Assembly (NCBI RefSeq): GCF_028769735.1
Contig: NC_088170.1
Coordinates: 53,167,585-53,231,584 of the forward strand
Direction of reading: 5' to 3'
DNA length: 64,000 nt
Origin: Zonotrichia leucophrys gambelii
Taxonomy: Eukaryota; Chordata; Aves; Passeriformes; Passerellidae
In this document: piece by piece, positions 27,702 to 40,788 of the stretch
How the letters are laid out: every line of letters starts with the position of its first letter
Position numbering within the stretch: the stretch's first letter is position 1
Program-made: the position numbers and the translations under genes
Notes under the pieces: generated by a model
The model's input: the letters and a program-made list of their open reading frames with translations, nothing else
Told to the model about the DNA's origin: nothing
The model's database searches: none

Positions 27702-27919
27702 TCCCTAGGAGTGACATTCTCAGGGACTGGCACATTTGGTTTTGGAGCTGTGCTGGCGTGGCAGACGGATGGGCAGCTACTGGCCTTGACTCTGAAGGAG
27801 CAGCTGGACAAGGCAAGGCCAGCTCACCATCCTTTCTGAGCAACACCTGCATACCCAGGTGGTTATGAAGACCTACAAAATCACATTATGGCCTTTTACT
27901 TTCTACAGACAATGCTGCT
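27702..27919. other. Short unique spacer between two CR1 fragments
   Basis: About 220 bases including GCTGTGCTGGCGTGGCAG and CAAGGCAAGGCCAGC. No feature was assigned. Confidence 0.4.
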
Positions 27920-28440
27920 TTAGTCATAGAATGGCTCTTACCATGTCTATGATGAAGACATTGATTAGTACTGGTCCCACTTGAACCAATACGATGAACC
28001 CTCGAGGGACACTACCCATTATTGGGTTCCATTTGAATCTGTCTGAGCCACTGACTCTAACTCTGTGGACATGCCATCCAGCCAATTCCTAACCCATCTA
28101 ACAATTCCATCTAATGGAAAACCCATAGTTTTGAAATTTAGAGGTAAGAATGTTGGAGAGGGCTGCATTAAAGGCCTCAAAGAAGTTTTGATAGATCACA
28201 TCTCTAAATGTTCCCTTGTCCACTGATGTAGTTGCTTCATCATAAAAGGCCACTAAGTGAAACAGGTGATGAAGCCATGTGTTCAGCTCCCTGTCTTCTG
28301 TATATTTTGACACATCTTCCAGGAAATTCTTCTTCATGAGTTTATCAAGCACAGAGGTGAGGCTGACTGGTTGGGAAAACTGCTGCTCATTGGTGAAACC
28401 TGCCACAACCCAGGTGCTCAGTCTGTTTGCCAGATGGTTG
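27920..28440 (-). repeat. CR1 LINE ORF2 fragment (reverse transcriptase remnant)
   Basis: The minus-strand frame 28499-28098 contains QPVSLTSVLDKLMKK followed by FYDEATTSVDKGTFRDV and QNFFEAFNAAL. These align with the CR1 reverse-transcriptase blocks I know as RPVSLTSVPGKVME, FYDQVTRLVDEG and LDFSKAFD. The FEAF block sits where the first catalytic aspartate of the RT palm is expected, and here the aspartate is lost. Continuing leftward to about 27930, the minus strand decodes WLDG and a degraded GSV.G-type segment with stops, matching the block before the YADD-type motif. The element lacks both ends, carries several stops and is inactive. Its orientation is opposite to the CR1 tail 220 bases to the left. 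Confidence 0.85.
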
Positions 28441-30499
28441 TTAAACAAGGCAAGCTCAGTGTGAATAAATAACTGACTAGGTTTAAATTGATGCTCCAAA
28501 ACACAAATATAAAAACATGCTATTTTCTCAGTTAAAGGATGAATTAAATTACTTCAACATGTACTTAATACAAATGGACAAAACTAGCGCTATGTGAGAT
28601 TTTACCTCACTAAGATTCCTGGAGTGGAGTAGCCTGGAACCTGATTGTTTCACAGAACCCAGTGCCTTGCAAGAGTGTGCTTTGACCAGGACCACAAGTT
28701 TTTTTTCTGTTGGTTCCTCCCTACTCTCTGGTCTTACTCAATACAGACTACTATGTTCTACCTCTGCTATGCAAAATTAATTTCTTCCAATCAATAGTTG
28801 ATCCCTACTGTTTATTTTCTTCTAGCTGTTAAAGCCTCAACTGAAAAAACCTCAATTTTGTCTCTTGGCATCATTTGCAAGTAAAGCAACCCTTGTTCCA
28901 AGTCAGCTTTTTTTGTCTCTTGGCTGGTAACTTCCTGGCAAGGTTGTTTTGGTCTCAGAACATTTTCAGCATAACAATGGCTCTCACTAATTATATGAAG
29001 CGTGTTGCAGCTTTCAATGTACTACAGAAAACATTTATGGGTGTCTAGTTATACAGCATTTCCTAGTGACAATCTTAAACTTTTATCAAAACCTAGCCTT
29101 AACAATCATATTTTCTCTCCTTTCCTTACGCTTCTTTCGTCTCTAGAAATTCAGAAACCTACACTGTGCATGTCCTCTCTGTAGAAAGTTATATATATAT
29201 ATATATATATATATTTGTTTTATATATATATATATATTTGTTATATATATAAACATGCTCCACAACAACCCCCCAAAAAATACTCAGAAAAATCTTTGAA
29301 CTAGGCAGCTGTGCTTTGGGGCTTTTTGTTTGTTTGGGGTTTTATAATACAAATTTGCTGGGAACTTATTAGGGAAAGGAGACTGTTTTATTATTTTTGC
29401 TTTTAAAATGGAGCCAATTTAGATTCACAAAACAAACCGCAGGGTAGAAGAAATAATTGAAACTCACAGGATGCCTGCCTGCCTGTCTTTCTTGGTCCCT
29501 CAGTGACTATCTTCCATTCTATTTCCCTAGATAATCTCTCTTGTCCATTTAAAGCTCTTAGCTTCTGGGAATCTGCCATGTCAGGTATTTGGAAAATATC
29601 TGGGAAAGTTGAGCACTTCTTTGTTATCAGAAATAATTAATGATGCATCTACATGCTTCCAAACTGTATGCATGCTGCAAAAGCAATAAAAAAATATAAA
29701 TGGGCAATGTTTTAGCAAGGAATTGCATTCTGCATGTCTCATTTGTATAGTTTTGGTATGACAATATAAAATGCTTCTGAAAAAGGGTTATTAACTATCC
29801 ACTTAGATGCTGGGAATGAATATTTCTCCCTCCATTATCAATCTCCTTCCTTCTACTTCATTAAATATCTCTCTCATTGCTCTTTGTTTGTGATCCACTG
29901 AAGCAATTTATTGTGTGATAATGAGCAATATTCTTGCTGAGGCTTTAAACAGATTGCTGTGGTGGCCCTCTGAAAGACAAACAGATGATTCCAATCATAA
30001 AAAAATCTATAAGGTCATCAGCCACCTGTATATTTGCAGCATGTGACTCAGCTCCTGATTGACTATATTTGCATTGTATTGATATATATGTGATGCTGGT
30101 AATATTAAAGCTGTGTTCTTAGGAGATATACAATAACTAACAGTCTGTTCTCCACCATGTCTTCTAATAGCTTCCTAAGTGACTGTTACCTCTTTGATTC
30201 CCTTACTTTGCTTACTGGTTTAATAATTGAGATACCTCTACATGATAGTGCTATCCCTTGAGATTTTCTTTGAAGTTGGGTTTATAGCTTTGGTTTTGAT
30301 AAGCCTTTTTTGCTTCTAAGAGCCCTGGGCTTTATTTTTTTACAAGAGAATGTAAAGAATAGGTAGTCACAGAAAGCTGTTCACACATATTAATTTACTG
30401 TTCATTTCCTATATTTGTTAGAACTGTTACTTTTATTTATACAGGCTTTTTCTTATAAGCAGTCAGAACCTCTCCTGGTTCAGTCAGTGTCTGTTCCTT
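28441..30499. other. Unique AT-rich DNA with a TA microsatellite
   Basis: No gene recognised. Contains the (TA)n tract at 29190-29252 and a short (TGCC)n-like run near 29470. Confidence 0.55.
29190..29252. repeat. (TA)n microsatellite, interrupted
   Basis: Three TA blocks are separated by TTTGTT interruptions, about 63 bases in total. The interruptions repeat in the same form, which points to unequal slippage or duplication of a TA block with its edge. Confidence 0.95.
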
Positions 30500-31260
30500 C
30501 TTGCTCTCCCACAAAACATATTTGTGAAGACCTTGACTCTGCCTTGGTGTCTCCTTCCAGATGCGAGGAGCAGCTGCTTTTCCTCCTGGGGCCATCTCTG
30601 CCTCAGGCTGGACCAGCCTTTTTCCCTCAATGTCTCCTCACAGGGCGTGTACTCCAGCCTCCAGTCATCACAGTGGTTCTGCACCGAACTTCTTCAAGTT
30701 TATCAGTGTTTGCTTTAGGTTGGGGGAACCAAAACTGGGAACAGTGCTTTAGCTGTAGTCTAAGGAGTGCTGAGCAGAGGGGGATAATCCCTTTCCTCAG
30801 TATGCTGGCTCTTTTTCTGCTAATGCAGCCCAGGAGGCTGTTGGCTATCTTTGCTGCCAGGGCACTGCTGGCTCATCTCATTGTCCACTAGGCCCCCAGG
30901 TTCTTTTTGGCTGAGCTTTTTCCCAGCAGGTCAATCTCCACCTTGTATCATTGCAAGACACATTCCTCCATTTGCAGAGATTTTCTTTGCCTTTTCTAAA
31001 TTTCATAAGGTACCTCTTGGCCCACTTCTCCACCAGGTCCAGGTCCATCTGGATGACAGTCCTGTCCTTGAGCATATTAACTGCTTCTTCCAGATTTTCT
31101 TTATCTGCAAACTTGTAAGAGTGCACACCAGTATCTCTTCCAGTTCATGGGTAAATGTGTTAAACAGGACAGGTCTGGAGACAGACCCCTGGGATACTCC
31201 ACCCTCGAGTATTCCAGCTGGTTTAAGCTGGTCTTCAACTGGATTAAACCCTCCATTAAC
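30500..31260 (-). repeat. CR1 LINE fragment (ORF2 C-terminus and 3' UTR)
   Basis: The minus-strand frame 31126-30878 reads YKFADKENLEEAVNML, then QMDLDLVEKWAKRYLMKF. These match the CR1 reverse-transcriptase C-terminal motifs SKFADDTKL..AV and RDLDRLEKWAHRNLMKF. Farther right (31150-31240) the minus strand encodes a degraded segment before the active-site block. Leftward (30500-30880) the plus strand carries the reverse-complemented UTR, for example GGGGGAACCAAAACTGGGAAC and AGTGCTGAGCAGAGGGGGAT. The 3' terminal octamer tail is absent or unrecognisable. It is an old inactive copy. The 158-codon plus-strand frame at 30415-30891 is only the antisense of this element. Confidence 0.87.
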
Positions 31261-34200
31261 ATATTTTTGATCCTGACTTGCCTTTTTTTTTTTTTTTTAC
31301 CAACTTTTTTTTTCACCTATCCCAATGGTAGCACCCTAACTGGGATAAAGAATGTTGCAGGATACAGCATGAAAAGTCCTTCTAAAGAACAGCCTCCTCT
31401 CATCTACAAATCCTGTTGATTCATTGTACAAGGCATACAATGGGAAGAGAAATGGTTCTGATTATTTAGTGATAAAGACAAAACTGGATATGGAAGGTTT
31501 TTTGGAAGTTTTTGCTAGGCGTTTAAGTACACTTGTGGTTGGAAAAAAATAACTGGGGCTGTTTCAATACACAAGACTGTTAAGTCCCCAATTCTGTGAC
31601 GTTTCTTTGGACAACTTTGTAAGTATATAAAGCTCACAAATTTGTGTGGAATTACCTTGTTGAACAGGGCCTAAATCTCACACAATTCTGTGTTGCTTTA
31701 TGGGCAATTATTGTAATCTCCTTTCTTTTTGCTGAGACATTGATTTATGTGTAGATTTGAGACACCTGCCCCTTGCCATTAATGACAATTTGCTTGTGCT
31801 TGGAATAACTTATATAGCATGAGTAGTATGACAGGAAGAGTTATACCCTTTTAAAATATAATCAAATAAACAAGCTGCAACTTGTTACTCTCAAAGCTGC
31901 TGGCGACACCAAATTTCTTAACTTGGAAATTGTACACCTTACTGCAACCAGTCACTGCTTAATGTGAACATATATTTTAATAAAGCCAGGAAAGCTACCA
32001 CTTCTTTCTTTGTCATCAACTACTTTTATCCAGTCTAAGAGAGTAAAGTACTCCCACTTTCTGAGGTTTGAGTTGGTTTTGTTAGTTGTTTTGTTTGTTT
32101 TTTTCATTCTGCCACATTATGGAAAGAGGAAGACTAGTAACTCCATTTTTTCAATTCACTTTTCAAGTTCAGCCTAGCTTTTCACTAAGGTATTGTTTTC
32201 TTTTTTCCCTCTTGACTCTCTTTCTTTAGCTCATGATTTCCAGCTCAAACTTTCCATTCATATGTTTTTTTTTTCCATACAGTCATTTCTGTGTGTTTTT
32301 TCTTTTTTCCCACTTTTGCCCATACTCAAAGCCATTGCATCTCTTATGCTTAACAATTTGTTCTTCTGGTATAATGCACCCAAACTCAACTACTTATAAG
32401 CCTCAGGCTCAAGTACTGCAGTGTTTCTGTATGTTTTGTAAATAAGCTGTATTGAAAGGAGTCAACTAAGCCTGAGATTTTTTTAATTCAATGGCATTAA
32501 TACCTGTGAAAAATATAACAAAGAAAAATGAAAGAAATAATAATAAAACTGTTAATTGTTTTCAATTGTCAAATTAGCTATATTTTAAAAGAATAAAAGG
32601 AAACTCCATGTTGCCTATCTTAGATTAACCAATATTTCTGAAATCCACAAAGATTGGCAGAAAATAAGCCTCTCATATAGGGGATTTCCTAAATCCCTTT
32701 TTTCTTAAGTTTGGTCTGCAAATTGAAGTCGTGATCCAGAGAAACCATAAAATTAAATAATAATTTATATGAACTGTAGAAACAAGTAAAAAGGGATGAA
32801 AAGCATGAAAAACCTTTAGATAATTTTGGTCTCTTGGAAACTAGTACATGAACCCATATATCATCACCTGAGCCAGGGTGACAGTGTTTGTACACTTATA
32901 CCACCCCGCCATGAGCAGGAGACAAAACTTCATGCTGTAAGAACAAGTATGTTGTGTAACTAATACACTAATAATTAATGCACCCCTGCATACCATTTCC
33001 AGTCCTATTTTTGAAATGTTCTAATGAAATCCTTCCCATTTTGAGGAAAAGTGGATGTTGTCATTGTCATTCTTCAACATATTGACAATTGTCATTCTCT
33101 TTCTTCAATATATTATTTTTCTGTCTATTTTGAATTTGGATGGAAAGTGGTATTTTCAGATGCCTTATCTCTTTTCATCACTTCTGTTAACTTTACCTAA
33201 AACTTTGGCCTTTGTACCTTTATTCCTGAGTCTTAATTATGATTAATCAAATGTGTATGCACTCATATCAATTATGCAATTTGTCGGTGCAAGTGTGCAT
33301 ACAAACATAAGACAAGCTTCAGGATTTCTCTGTCAGAGAATAATGTTTAAAACAGAATTATGTATGAAATACCATTACCTTTGATTTTGCACAGCTTTAC
33401 AGCTGCCCCTTTGCCCCTAACCCTAACCCTTTGACAGCACTTAGAAGTTACCTGACTCTTTTCCTCCCTTTTTGCTTCTGCTAAACTCAAGATGATTTTT
33501 TTTTTTTGCTGTAGAATAAGTAACAAAGGCATGCTTCTGTCACAGAGTCAGAAAACCCCAAGTCAAATATGTACCACATGCTGCCTTGGCCAAAAGTACA
33601 TCTTACTGTAATGATAGCGCCAGGGATCTGACAGCTTGTCTCCTGGGCCTTGCAGGGCCGCCTTGCCTCTGAGTGCTCATATAAAGATATCTTGTGCTTT
33701 CACTTTGAAAGTTCCCTGGAGAATTTTTTGTACGATTTTTCTTGCCAGGGATTGCTTTTGAAATGTGCAAAGGGACATGCAAACAGAAAAAAGGAAATCA
33801 TTACTGCGGAAATATATAAAATATGTATTCTGTTCAAAGCTGTTGCATTTCCTGCGCTCACCAAACAGCAAACACCAAACTTCTTTGCAGCAAAGAGTAT
33901 AAACAAACAAAACTAAAATCCAAGGGAATCAAATCAAGGGTACAAGCATTTAGGTTATATAAAAGAGTAGCTCCTTTGGTGATTACTCACCTCCTGAACT
34001 TGATGTTAAAGCATTTCAAACTTGGATATCTAATGAGATACACTAAAATATCATGTGCTACTAAAAATCATGTGTATTGACAGAAGAAATTCAAAATTTG
34101 AATGAAAAAACTTTTTTAAGTTGTAGCTTATGCATTATAATTTCCTTGAGGATTTTTTCTCCCTTGGTATTTGGAAAAATATTTTAGAAGAAAAATCTTT

Positions 34201-35014
34201 CAAAGTATTTTAAAGAAGGATTATCAAACCTTCATATTTCTATTATATGCTTCAACATTCAGTGCTCAGTGTTCAGCATTCTTCAAATGTCCTGGATACT
34301 AAACATTGCAGAGACTTTTTTTGTTTCATTAACATGTTCCAAAAGCTTTAGGCTCTGAAATCTGAAAATACTAGTCTTAACAAGTTATTTCTCATTTTTG
34401 TGGTATTGTCTAAACCTCTTGCATCTGCCTGCCTGAACCTGTGAGGAATTAGTAAAATGTGGGATACAATTAGGTATGGTCTGCATGCCATCATCTGCTT
34501 CAAGTTTCATAGACGACAGTTGGAATTAAATAAATATTTTCCTAATTGATTTTTTCTATTTTAATTTTAATTAGTGCTGCATCAACAAAAACAAAAGAAA
34601 GAAATTGAGGGAACATTTAAAATTTAAAAAAACCCACTAATTGCAAATTCATGTCAGTCGATTCAGTTTTCTTTAAAAAATGCAGATATTAGTACTAGAA
34701 GAACAAATTTCTCATTCATGCCAACCATGTCACATTTTCCATGTAGCCCATGCATAAACAAATTAACTACATTTATTAATTCTATAATTTTTAGTTTAAT
34801 AGTGGATTCCCCAACAGGTCTGAGGTCAAGACCTGATCACATGAATAAACTGAAAATTCCCGGAGCCTTTTATAGTTGTACTCCCACTAACAACACCACA
34901 TTGTTCTCTACATTTCAGCTAAATAAAAGGTAAAAGCCAATTCTGCCAAGACTAGAAGTGTAAAGACAATGCAATTCTTCAGCAGACTCCTAGGTTAAAT
35001 CCAGTTGAGGTAAT
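31261..35014. other. Unique AT-rich DNA; homopolymer and telomere-like motif
   Basis: No gene recognised. Contains a T-run near 31281-31297 and another at 31305-31312, a short CCCTAA repeat at 33414-33430, and a 33620-33910 patch noted as a possible conserved element. Confidence 0.5.
33414..33430. repeat. Short interstitial telomere-like repeat
   Basis: CCCCTAACCCTAACCCT gives about 2.7 copies of the vertebrate telomere unit CCCTAA. It is too short to prove a fusion or repair scar and may be chance. Confidence 0.6.
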
Positions 35015-35165
35015 TTGATTTAATTGGAACCTCTGTTCTATGAGGAAAGATCAAGAGAGTTGGAGTAGCTCAGTCTGGAGAAGAGAAGGTGGCTCTGGGG
35101 AAACCATACTGCAGCCTTTCAATGTGTAAGAAGGATGCAGAGAGACTTTTTACCTCAGGTCTGCA
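35015..35165 (+). repeat. CR1 3'-UTR fragment
   Basis: CTCTGTTCTATGAGGAAAGA, GAGTTGGAGTAGCTCAGTCT, GGAGAAGAGAAGGTGGCTCT and then GAGAGACTTTTTACC follow the CR1 3' UTR in order. The same landmarks occur in the copy at about 50590-50730. It is truncated at both ends, about 150 bases. Confidence 0.78.
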
Positions 35166-38100
35166 GTGCATTCCATGAAATGCAGTAGTTGCATTCCATT
35201 TACAAAAGCTTTAAAGGTCCTGATGTTGCAGTTAACATTTTTATATTTTACAGATTACAGGTCATAGTTACCTGCAAATTTTTCAACTTCCAAGTGTTTT
35301 TGTGAGTGTGTATATATATTTGTAAAAGATCTTTTCCACATATGTGTGCACACTCCCAAAAAACATCCAAGTGTAAAGTAACTAAGTCATCACAAAGAAT
35401 TGAGAAGTATTTTATGAAAAGCTGTGTATCATGCAGTGTTTATATAATTTCTCTATATGTCTGCATTTAAACTTCCTTTCTATATTCTGGTGGAATAGCT
35501 CTTCTTAGCAAGTCTGATGTTTAATGTAGCATTTAAGTTTTTCTCTACATATAGAAAAAATATTTACAATGTTTGTAAAAAAAAATAGAGCTTATGTTTA
35601 CAGCACTTCCTAGACTGGCTTGGCTGTGGTTTTTAGTATTGTTCAAATGGCTCATAAGAGAGGGTTTTATTTCAAGAAATAGACAAGCAAGGGAGACATC
35701 ATAAATATAGAAGGCACTAAGTATGAATGCTGAGACCATCTCAATGGGTCCTTCTTTCTGTTCCTCATGATACTCAGGAATGCTGCTCTTTCTGTAGAAG
35801 ATATTAACATTTTTTCTTCAGCCCAAAGACCTATTTTTTAGATTCCCTTCCTTTTAAGAAGCATAGAGGAGTAAAAGAATAATTATGTCTCCATTCACCT
35901 CTGTCTCTTCATTCTCTGTATTTAAATAATGCCATACATACTTTTCTAGTTCACCTGCAAGCAACTATTTATGTGTTCAACTCAATTCGTGTGAATTAGT
36001 CCACTGAAGCTTCACAGACATGTAAAGTTTTGTATAAATCTTGCAAATAAAAAACACCAAAGGACCCTGCTCAAAGGCAGAATCAACTGTACTTGAGCAC
36101 CTTAACATGGCTGTTTAATATATTCTGAAAAACCTCTAAAGAAAAAAATAGAAGTATTTCAGCAGTTTACATAATTGCTTGCCAACATTCATGAAGCTGT
36201 TATACAATATTATTTGTCATTCTTGGGATTAAACCAACATATCTATCCCTTCATCAAAGTGTTCATATTTGCACATTTAAGAGGCCCCACTCAAATCAAG
36301 TGAAGTGTTTAATACACTTGAGTACCAATGCCCACTATGATTATTTTTTCATAAGGAATTACAGTATTTCTATTTATATCCTTGACGTTTGCAGATCAGA
36401 AGCAAACTCTTGCTAAATATCTACATTTTGGCTGTATTTTAAAATATGATGTTACTGGTATGGTCTCTTCAAATTATTGCTAATTCTGTGAGATTTTTCA
36501 GTAGATAGTTCCCTATTTTAAAAAAAGAAACATAATAGAACCAGACTTTAATTCAATGGTGAATAATCGAAGTTATGCTTTCTGTTCTGCATTCCTGAAA
36601 GTTTATAGACGAGTCTTTAAAATAGATCCATGAAATATATTTCAGGCGGAAGAAGAAAATGGGAAAAAAAGCAAAAATCTCAAACAAACAATCAACTAAG
36701 CAAACAAAACCTATGGGGAAGTTCAAATTTGTCATATAAAAGTCTTCATCTCTGACAAATTTTGATATACGTTGGTTTATGTAAGGCATGTAATCCAAAT
36801 ATTTTTAAATTTGGGAACTATGTTAGAACATACTTCACTTATGGAACTTTCTTCCAAAATTACATATAAAAATGAAGGCTGTCCCATGACAGTTTCTGAA
36901 TGGAACCAGAGGACAAAATAATCTTTGTCCTTAGGGATGCACTACCTATGTGAGTACAAAAGAACTGTAGCAAAGAAACCTGAGCCTCAAAGTTAAAATC
37001 CTGCATTTAGCATCTGCTTGTGCAAGGAAACAATAAATATCTGCCTGGAGAGTTATTTCCTCCATCTATTCTGGTAGAACACCTTACAGAATAAAGACTA
37101 AATATATAGGAAAGTCTTATGTTAGAGAACAACATGAACCCAAGCCTCCTTCTTTTATATGTATAAATTAAACGTACATTTTAAAAAAATCACTTTCTCC
37201 CATCTTACATAATGTCCTGTTTATGCCCAACACAAAATATTATATGCTGACTAAGAGTTTTCCTGAGACTGGTCTTGCAAAGATTTATTTGTTTCAATTA
37301 ATTCAGCAGCTCTCTTTTTTCCTTCATATTGCTAAAATCCCATGCACATTAATTATGTTTGCCTTGAGTTAGATATCTAGACTGCCTTAGAAGGAGTGCA
37401 GGATGATTATGCATTCCAAGCAGAGTTTCTTAAGCTCTTACCACTCTTTTTCTCAGAAATATTTACCAAAGAGAGGAAAATCTTTTACAATCTCATGTAG
37501 ATGGTAAATCAATAGAAGAATATTTCTAAAAATAGCGTGTGAAGATGGTTACAAATTGACTCTTGTTAATCAGTATACACAAAAGTGGATAAATATGTGT
37601 GTTGGCATTTTCTCTAGTTAATTCAATATTTTTCTGTTGGCAGATACCCTTGAATCCTTATGCAAATTTCAAGTATGAATGACCTCAATCCCCCCTGGTA
37701 GTAATAATAAACGTAATTGTGAATGGATGTACTTATATCTTTTTTTTTTCAAATGAAGATCCAAGACAGCTAAGTTGTAGCATGATAAGAAATCAAGTAT
37801 AGATCTACTTCAAGAATCTTTCATCATTACCTCCTAAAAAAATATTGTTGTAAATTTTAACAATCTCTTTTTACTTGAAAAAATAATGCATTTATTTGTT
37901 TCCCTTGTCTTTCTCCTTTTTACCTTCTTGCTCACAGCTCTGGCCCATGATAACATAAAAAAACCCATATATGTCTCATGTCAGTAAAACAAATTGCAAA
38001 TGTCATCATAAACACCCTACCTCAGACAGCTAAGCAATAGTTTCAGGCCAACATTGCAAATGACCTTCTATAAATCTGCAGAAACTGATTTCTTAAACCA

Positions 38101-39469
38101 TGTTGTGTAATCTTAAAAAAAGAAAAAAAATTTCTGAGGTTAAATTAAATGCCATGCCTTTGTTATCTGATGTTTTGATGACAATAGATAACTTGACATA
38201 AACTCTTTCCCATAGGAAAAAATTATCTGATAGATGAGTTACAGCCTAGTTTTGCCACAATTGGAACCTGATGAGTGCTAATCTAGGTGATCTACTCAGA
38301 AAAAGATTTGATCAACAGCTCAGATTTCTACTGTGGCTCCCTGTCAGACACCATCACATCCTGTCAGAGTGGAGTTATTACTTCAAAGGTATTCAGGGCT
38401 CATTGGCTTTCCAGACACATGTCAATTAATAAACTGTGTAATGTCATTAAAGAATTTCTTTAGTTCATTGAGATCCTTGCACTAAATAGCTGAGTGGATG
38501 TTTTTTCTTGCCTTCCAGTTCTTTTTTCCATTACACACAATGGCAAAGAAAAGTTGAATAGATGCTTTAGAAAGATATCTAGATTAGAGATGTGCCAAAC
38601 TGCGTACAAAGCAGGGGCAGAGCCAACAAACTGACACACCTATTGTTCTATGAAATTGTTTCTGGTCTGTTATTTCTAAAGAACCAGGATATCTCTGCAA
38701 AGATCATGCAGTGTAACAGCTGAAAGAAAAGGACTTCAGTCCTTACGCAACTCATCTGCCTCCTAGTTTGCCAATCTACTTTGCAACTGTGGCTAAATAA
38801 TTCAGAAAAAAACCATGTGAATATTTTTTAAACTTCTCAGAGTTTTGTACATGCTCATGGGTGTGTGTTCTGACTGGGGCCTTTGAACACAAATCAGTAA
38901 TAATACCACTGGCGATCTCACTGCAGGAGTCAGTTAATCTTACCTGGTTTTATACATCCAAAAAACAGGCATCTAAGTTGAAATAAATAATAAATTAACC
39001 TACTATTGGAAAATTCATCTGTCTATCCCAAGCATCTACATTAGGACCAGATCACTCTCTCTTTAAACACTTCACTGATAATGAGGAATCAAGAATGGCT
39101 GGCTCAGGGTTTAGATGGTTTCAGTACTCTAACTGGAGCAATGCCATTCTGAAACTCCCTCTGATTATTTCACAGGTATCTGAATCAGCTAGAGCTTTTG
39201 GGTTTCAAGAGAATATGGGCAGTAACCCATGTTTGCAAAGCCATGTAAATATATGTGTGCTAATATATATCTTCTGTTTTTTATAGATAACATATATATG
39301 TACAAGACCTCAGTCCTAAAATTAGTTATCTTGCACAGTTTTAATCCTTCCCTTGTGCAGTATAAAACCAATGAACCTTAAAAAAATGTTTTTATATGTG
39401 TTGACTCCATTACCACAGACCTTACAATTTTCAGTGTAAGCGTTGCAACAACAAGGGCGGTCTTACCCT

Positions 39470-39620
39470 TATTTAAAGATCAGGAAATTAATATATTCAT
39501 GAAATAGGCATAAAAACAGAATGATTGAAGAAAGACTAAATAGCTTGCTTAAGGTCATACAGGAAATCTGTGGTGAATCTGGATCTAAACTCAGACCTTT
39601 CTCCTCAGATCTGTGTCCTG
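39470..39620 (-). repeat. Probable MIR-type (CORE-SINE) relic
   Basis: Plus-strand landmarks in order are ATTTAAAGATCAGGAAATTA, AGCTTGCTTAAGGTCATACA, then GAATCTGGATCTAAACTCAG and CCTTTCTCCTCAGATCTGTG. They correspond to the reverse complement of a MIR element: the 'gatgaggaaactgag' block, the 'cttgcccaaggtcacacag' core, and the 'cgggattcgaacccag' tRNA-derived part. Order and spacing fit, and divergence is heavy, as expected for a Mesozoic SINE in a bird. RNA polymerase III boxes are no longer intact. Confidence 0.5.
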
Positions 39621-40732
39621 AATTTGGAACATGGGAAAACTTCCCATTGAGATGAGTCAATATATTGTCTGAATAAGGAGAAGTGGAAGGAAAAAAATAT
39701 TTTTATTAATGCTGTTTACTATGATAACAGATATATAGTAGAGGTAAGAATATAGACTCATGTTAATTTCTGCATATAAGAAAAATCTTTCTTAGTGTAA
39801 CAACCTCTTCAGACAGATTTGTGGCAGTCATTACACACCACACATCAGCAGAAACATCTGAACAAATGTGATTCAAATTTAGCTGGTTTTGTCTTTCCAG
39901 TGTGTGGCATTTGCTGTAGACTTAATTTTTAAAACTTGCTATCCACAAATGTTTTAGATCAAAACTGGAAACTTTTAAGGTAATTACCAGGTCACATTAC
40001 AGACATGAAATGGGTGGTTCTGCTAACCAAAGGCAGAAGCATAAAATGTTTATTTCTTTCATTATGAAGCTACTAAATATTTCCATATTTCTGAGATTAG
40101 CACCGTTCAAGGCAGGAGGGGGGGTGGGTTGGCAATTACTTTTGTTTGTCACCAGTTATCTTTGCCATTGATTTCAAAACCAGCAAACTCATCTCTCACA
40201 TTTTTATTTTCTGAGAATGTGTTTTGAGTATCTGTAGCAAGTAGGTAAAAGATTGTACTGCAGGGAGGAATTCCTACAAATGTATTCCACATAGAACTGT
40301 ATAAAAGAAAGCTGCCAATCACTTTAAAGATGAGGCCAACCAAGAGATGCAAGTGCAGTAATAGGGATCACTATTAAAACTTAGTCCTCACCTTTGATAA
40401 AGATTAAAACTGGAATGAAATGAGATGTACCCTTGAACATTTTCTTAACAGTCTGCAAAATTGCATTCTTCTCACATTGGTATTGTGTTTAGGAGTTTTC
40501 AGATGTCATAAAATACCTATTAAAATCTGAGTATGCAGCTCAAGGACTATCTGATAAAATTTCTTACCTCATGTATTTATTTTATATTGAGAGGCTGCAA
40601 AACCAATTTTTTTTAATTTACAAAATTCAGAATATACCTTGAAAGTTTTGACAAAACTGTTTGAACCAGCTTTCCCTAAAGCCAGTAACAAACAATCTGT
40701 GGATGCACAAAGAATGTTGTCATGGAAAACTT

Positions 40733-40788
40733 GGCCCAAAAGTCAAAACCAAAGTTTTCTGGTCCAAAAGTCAAAACCAATGTTCTTT
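40733..40788. repeat. 28-base tandem duplication
   Basis: Two adjacent 28-base units (40733-40760 and 40761-40788) share CCAAAAGTCAAAACCAA and differ at a few positions near the ends. It is a simple local duplication. Confidence 0.85.

Noticed and set aside
28098..28499. 133-codon minus-strand frame as a host gene
   Set aside because: It matches CR1 ORF2 blocks (QPVSLTSV and FYDEATTSVDKG), has lost a catalytic residue and is followed by stops.
30415..30891. 158-codon plus-strand frame
   Set aside because: It is antisense to a CR1 fragment whose minus strand encodes recognisable reverse-transcriptase motifs.
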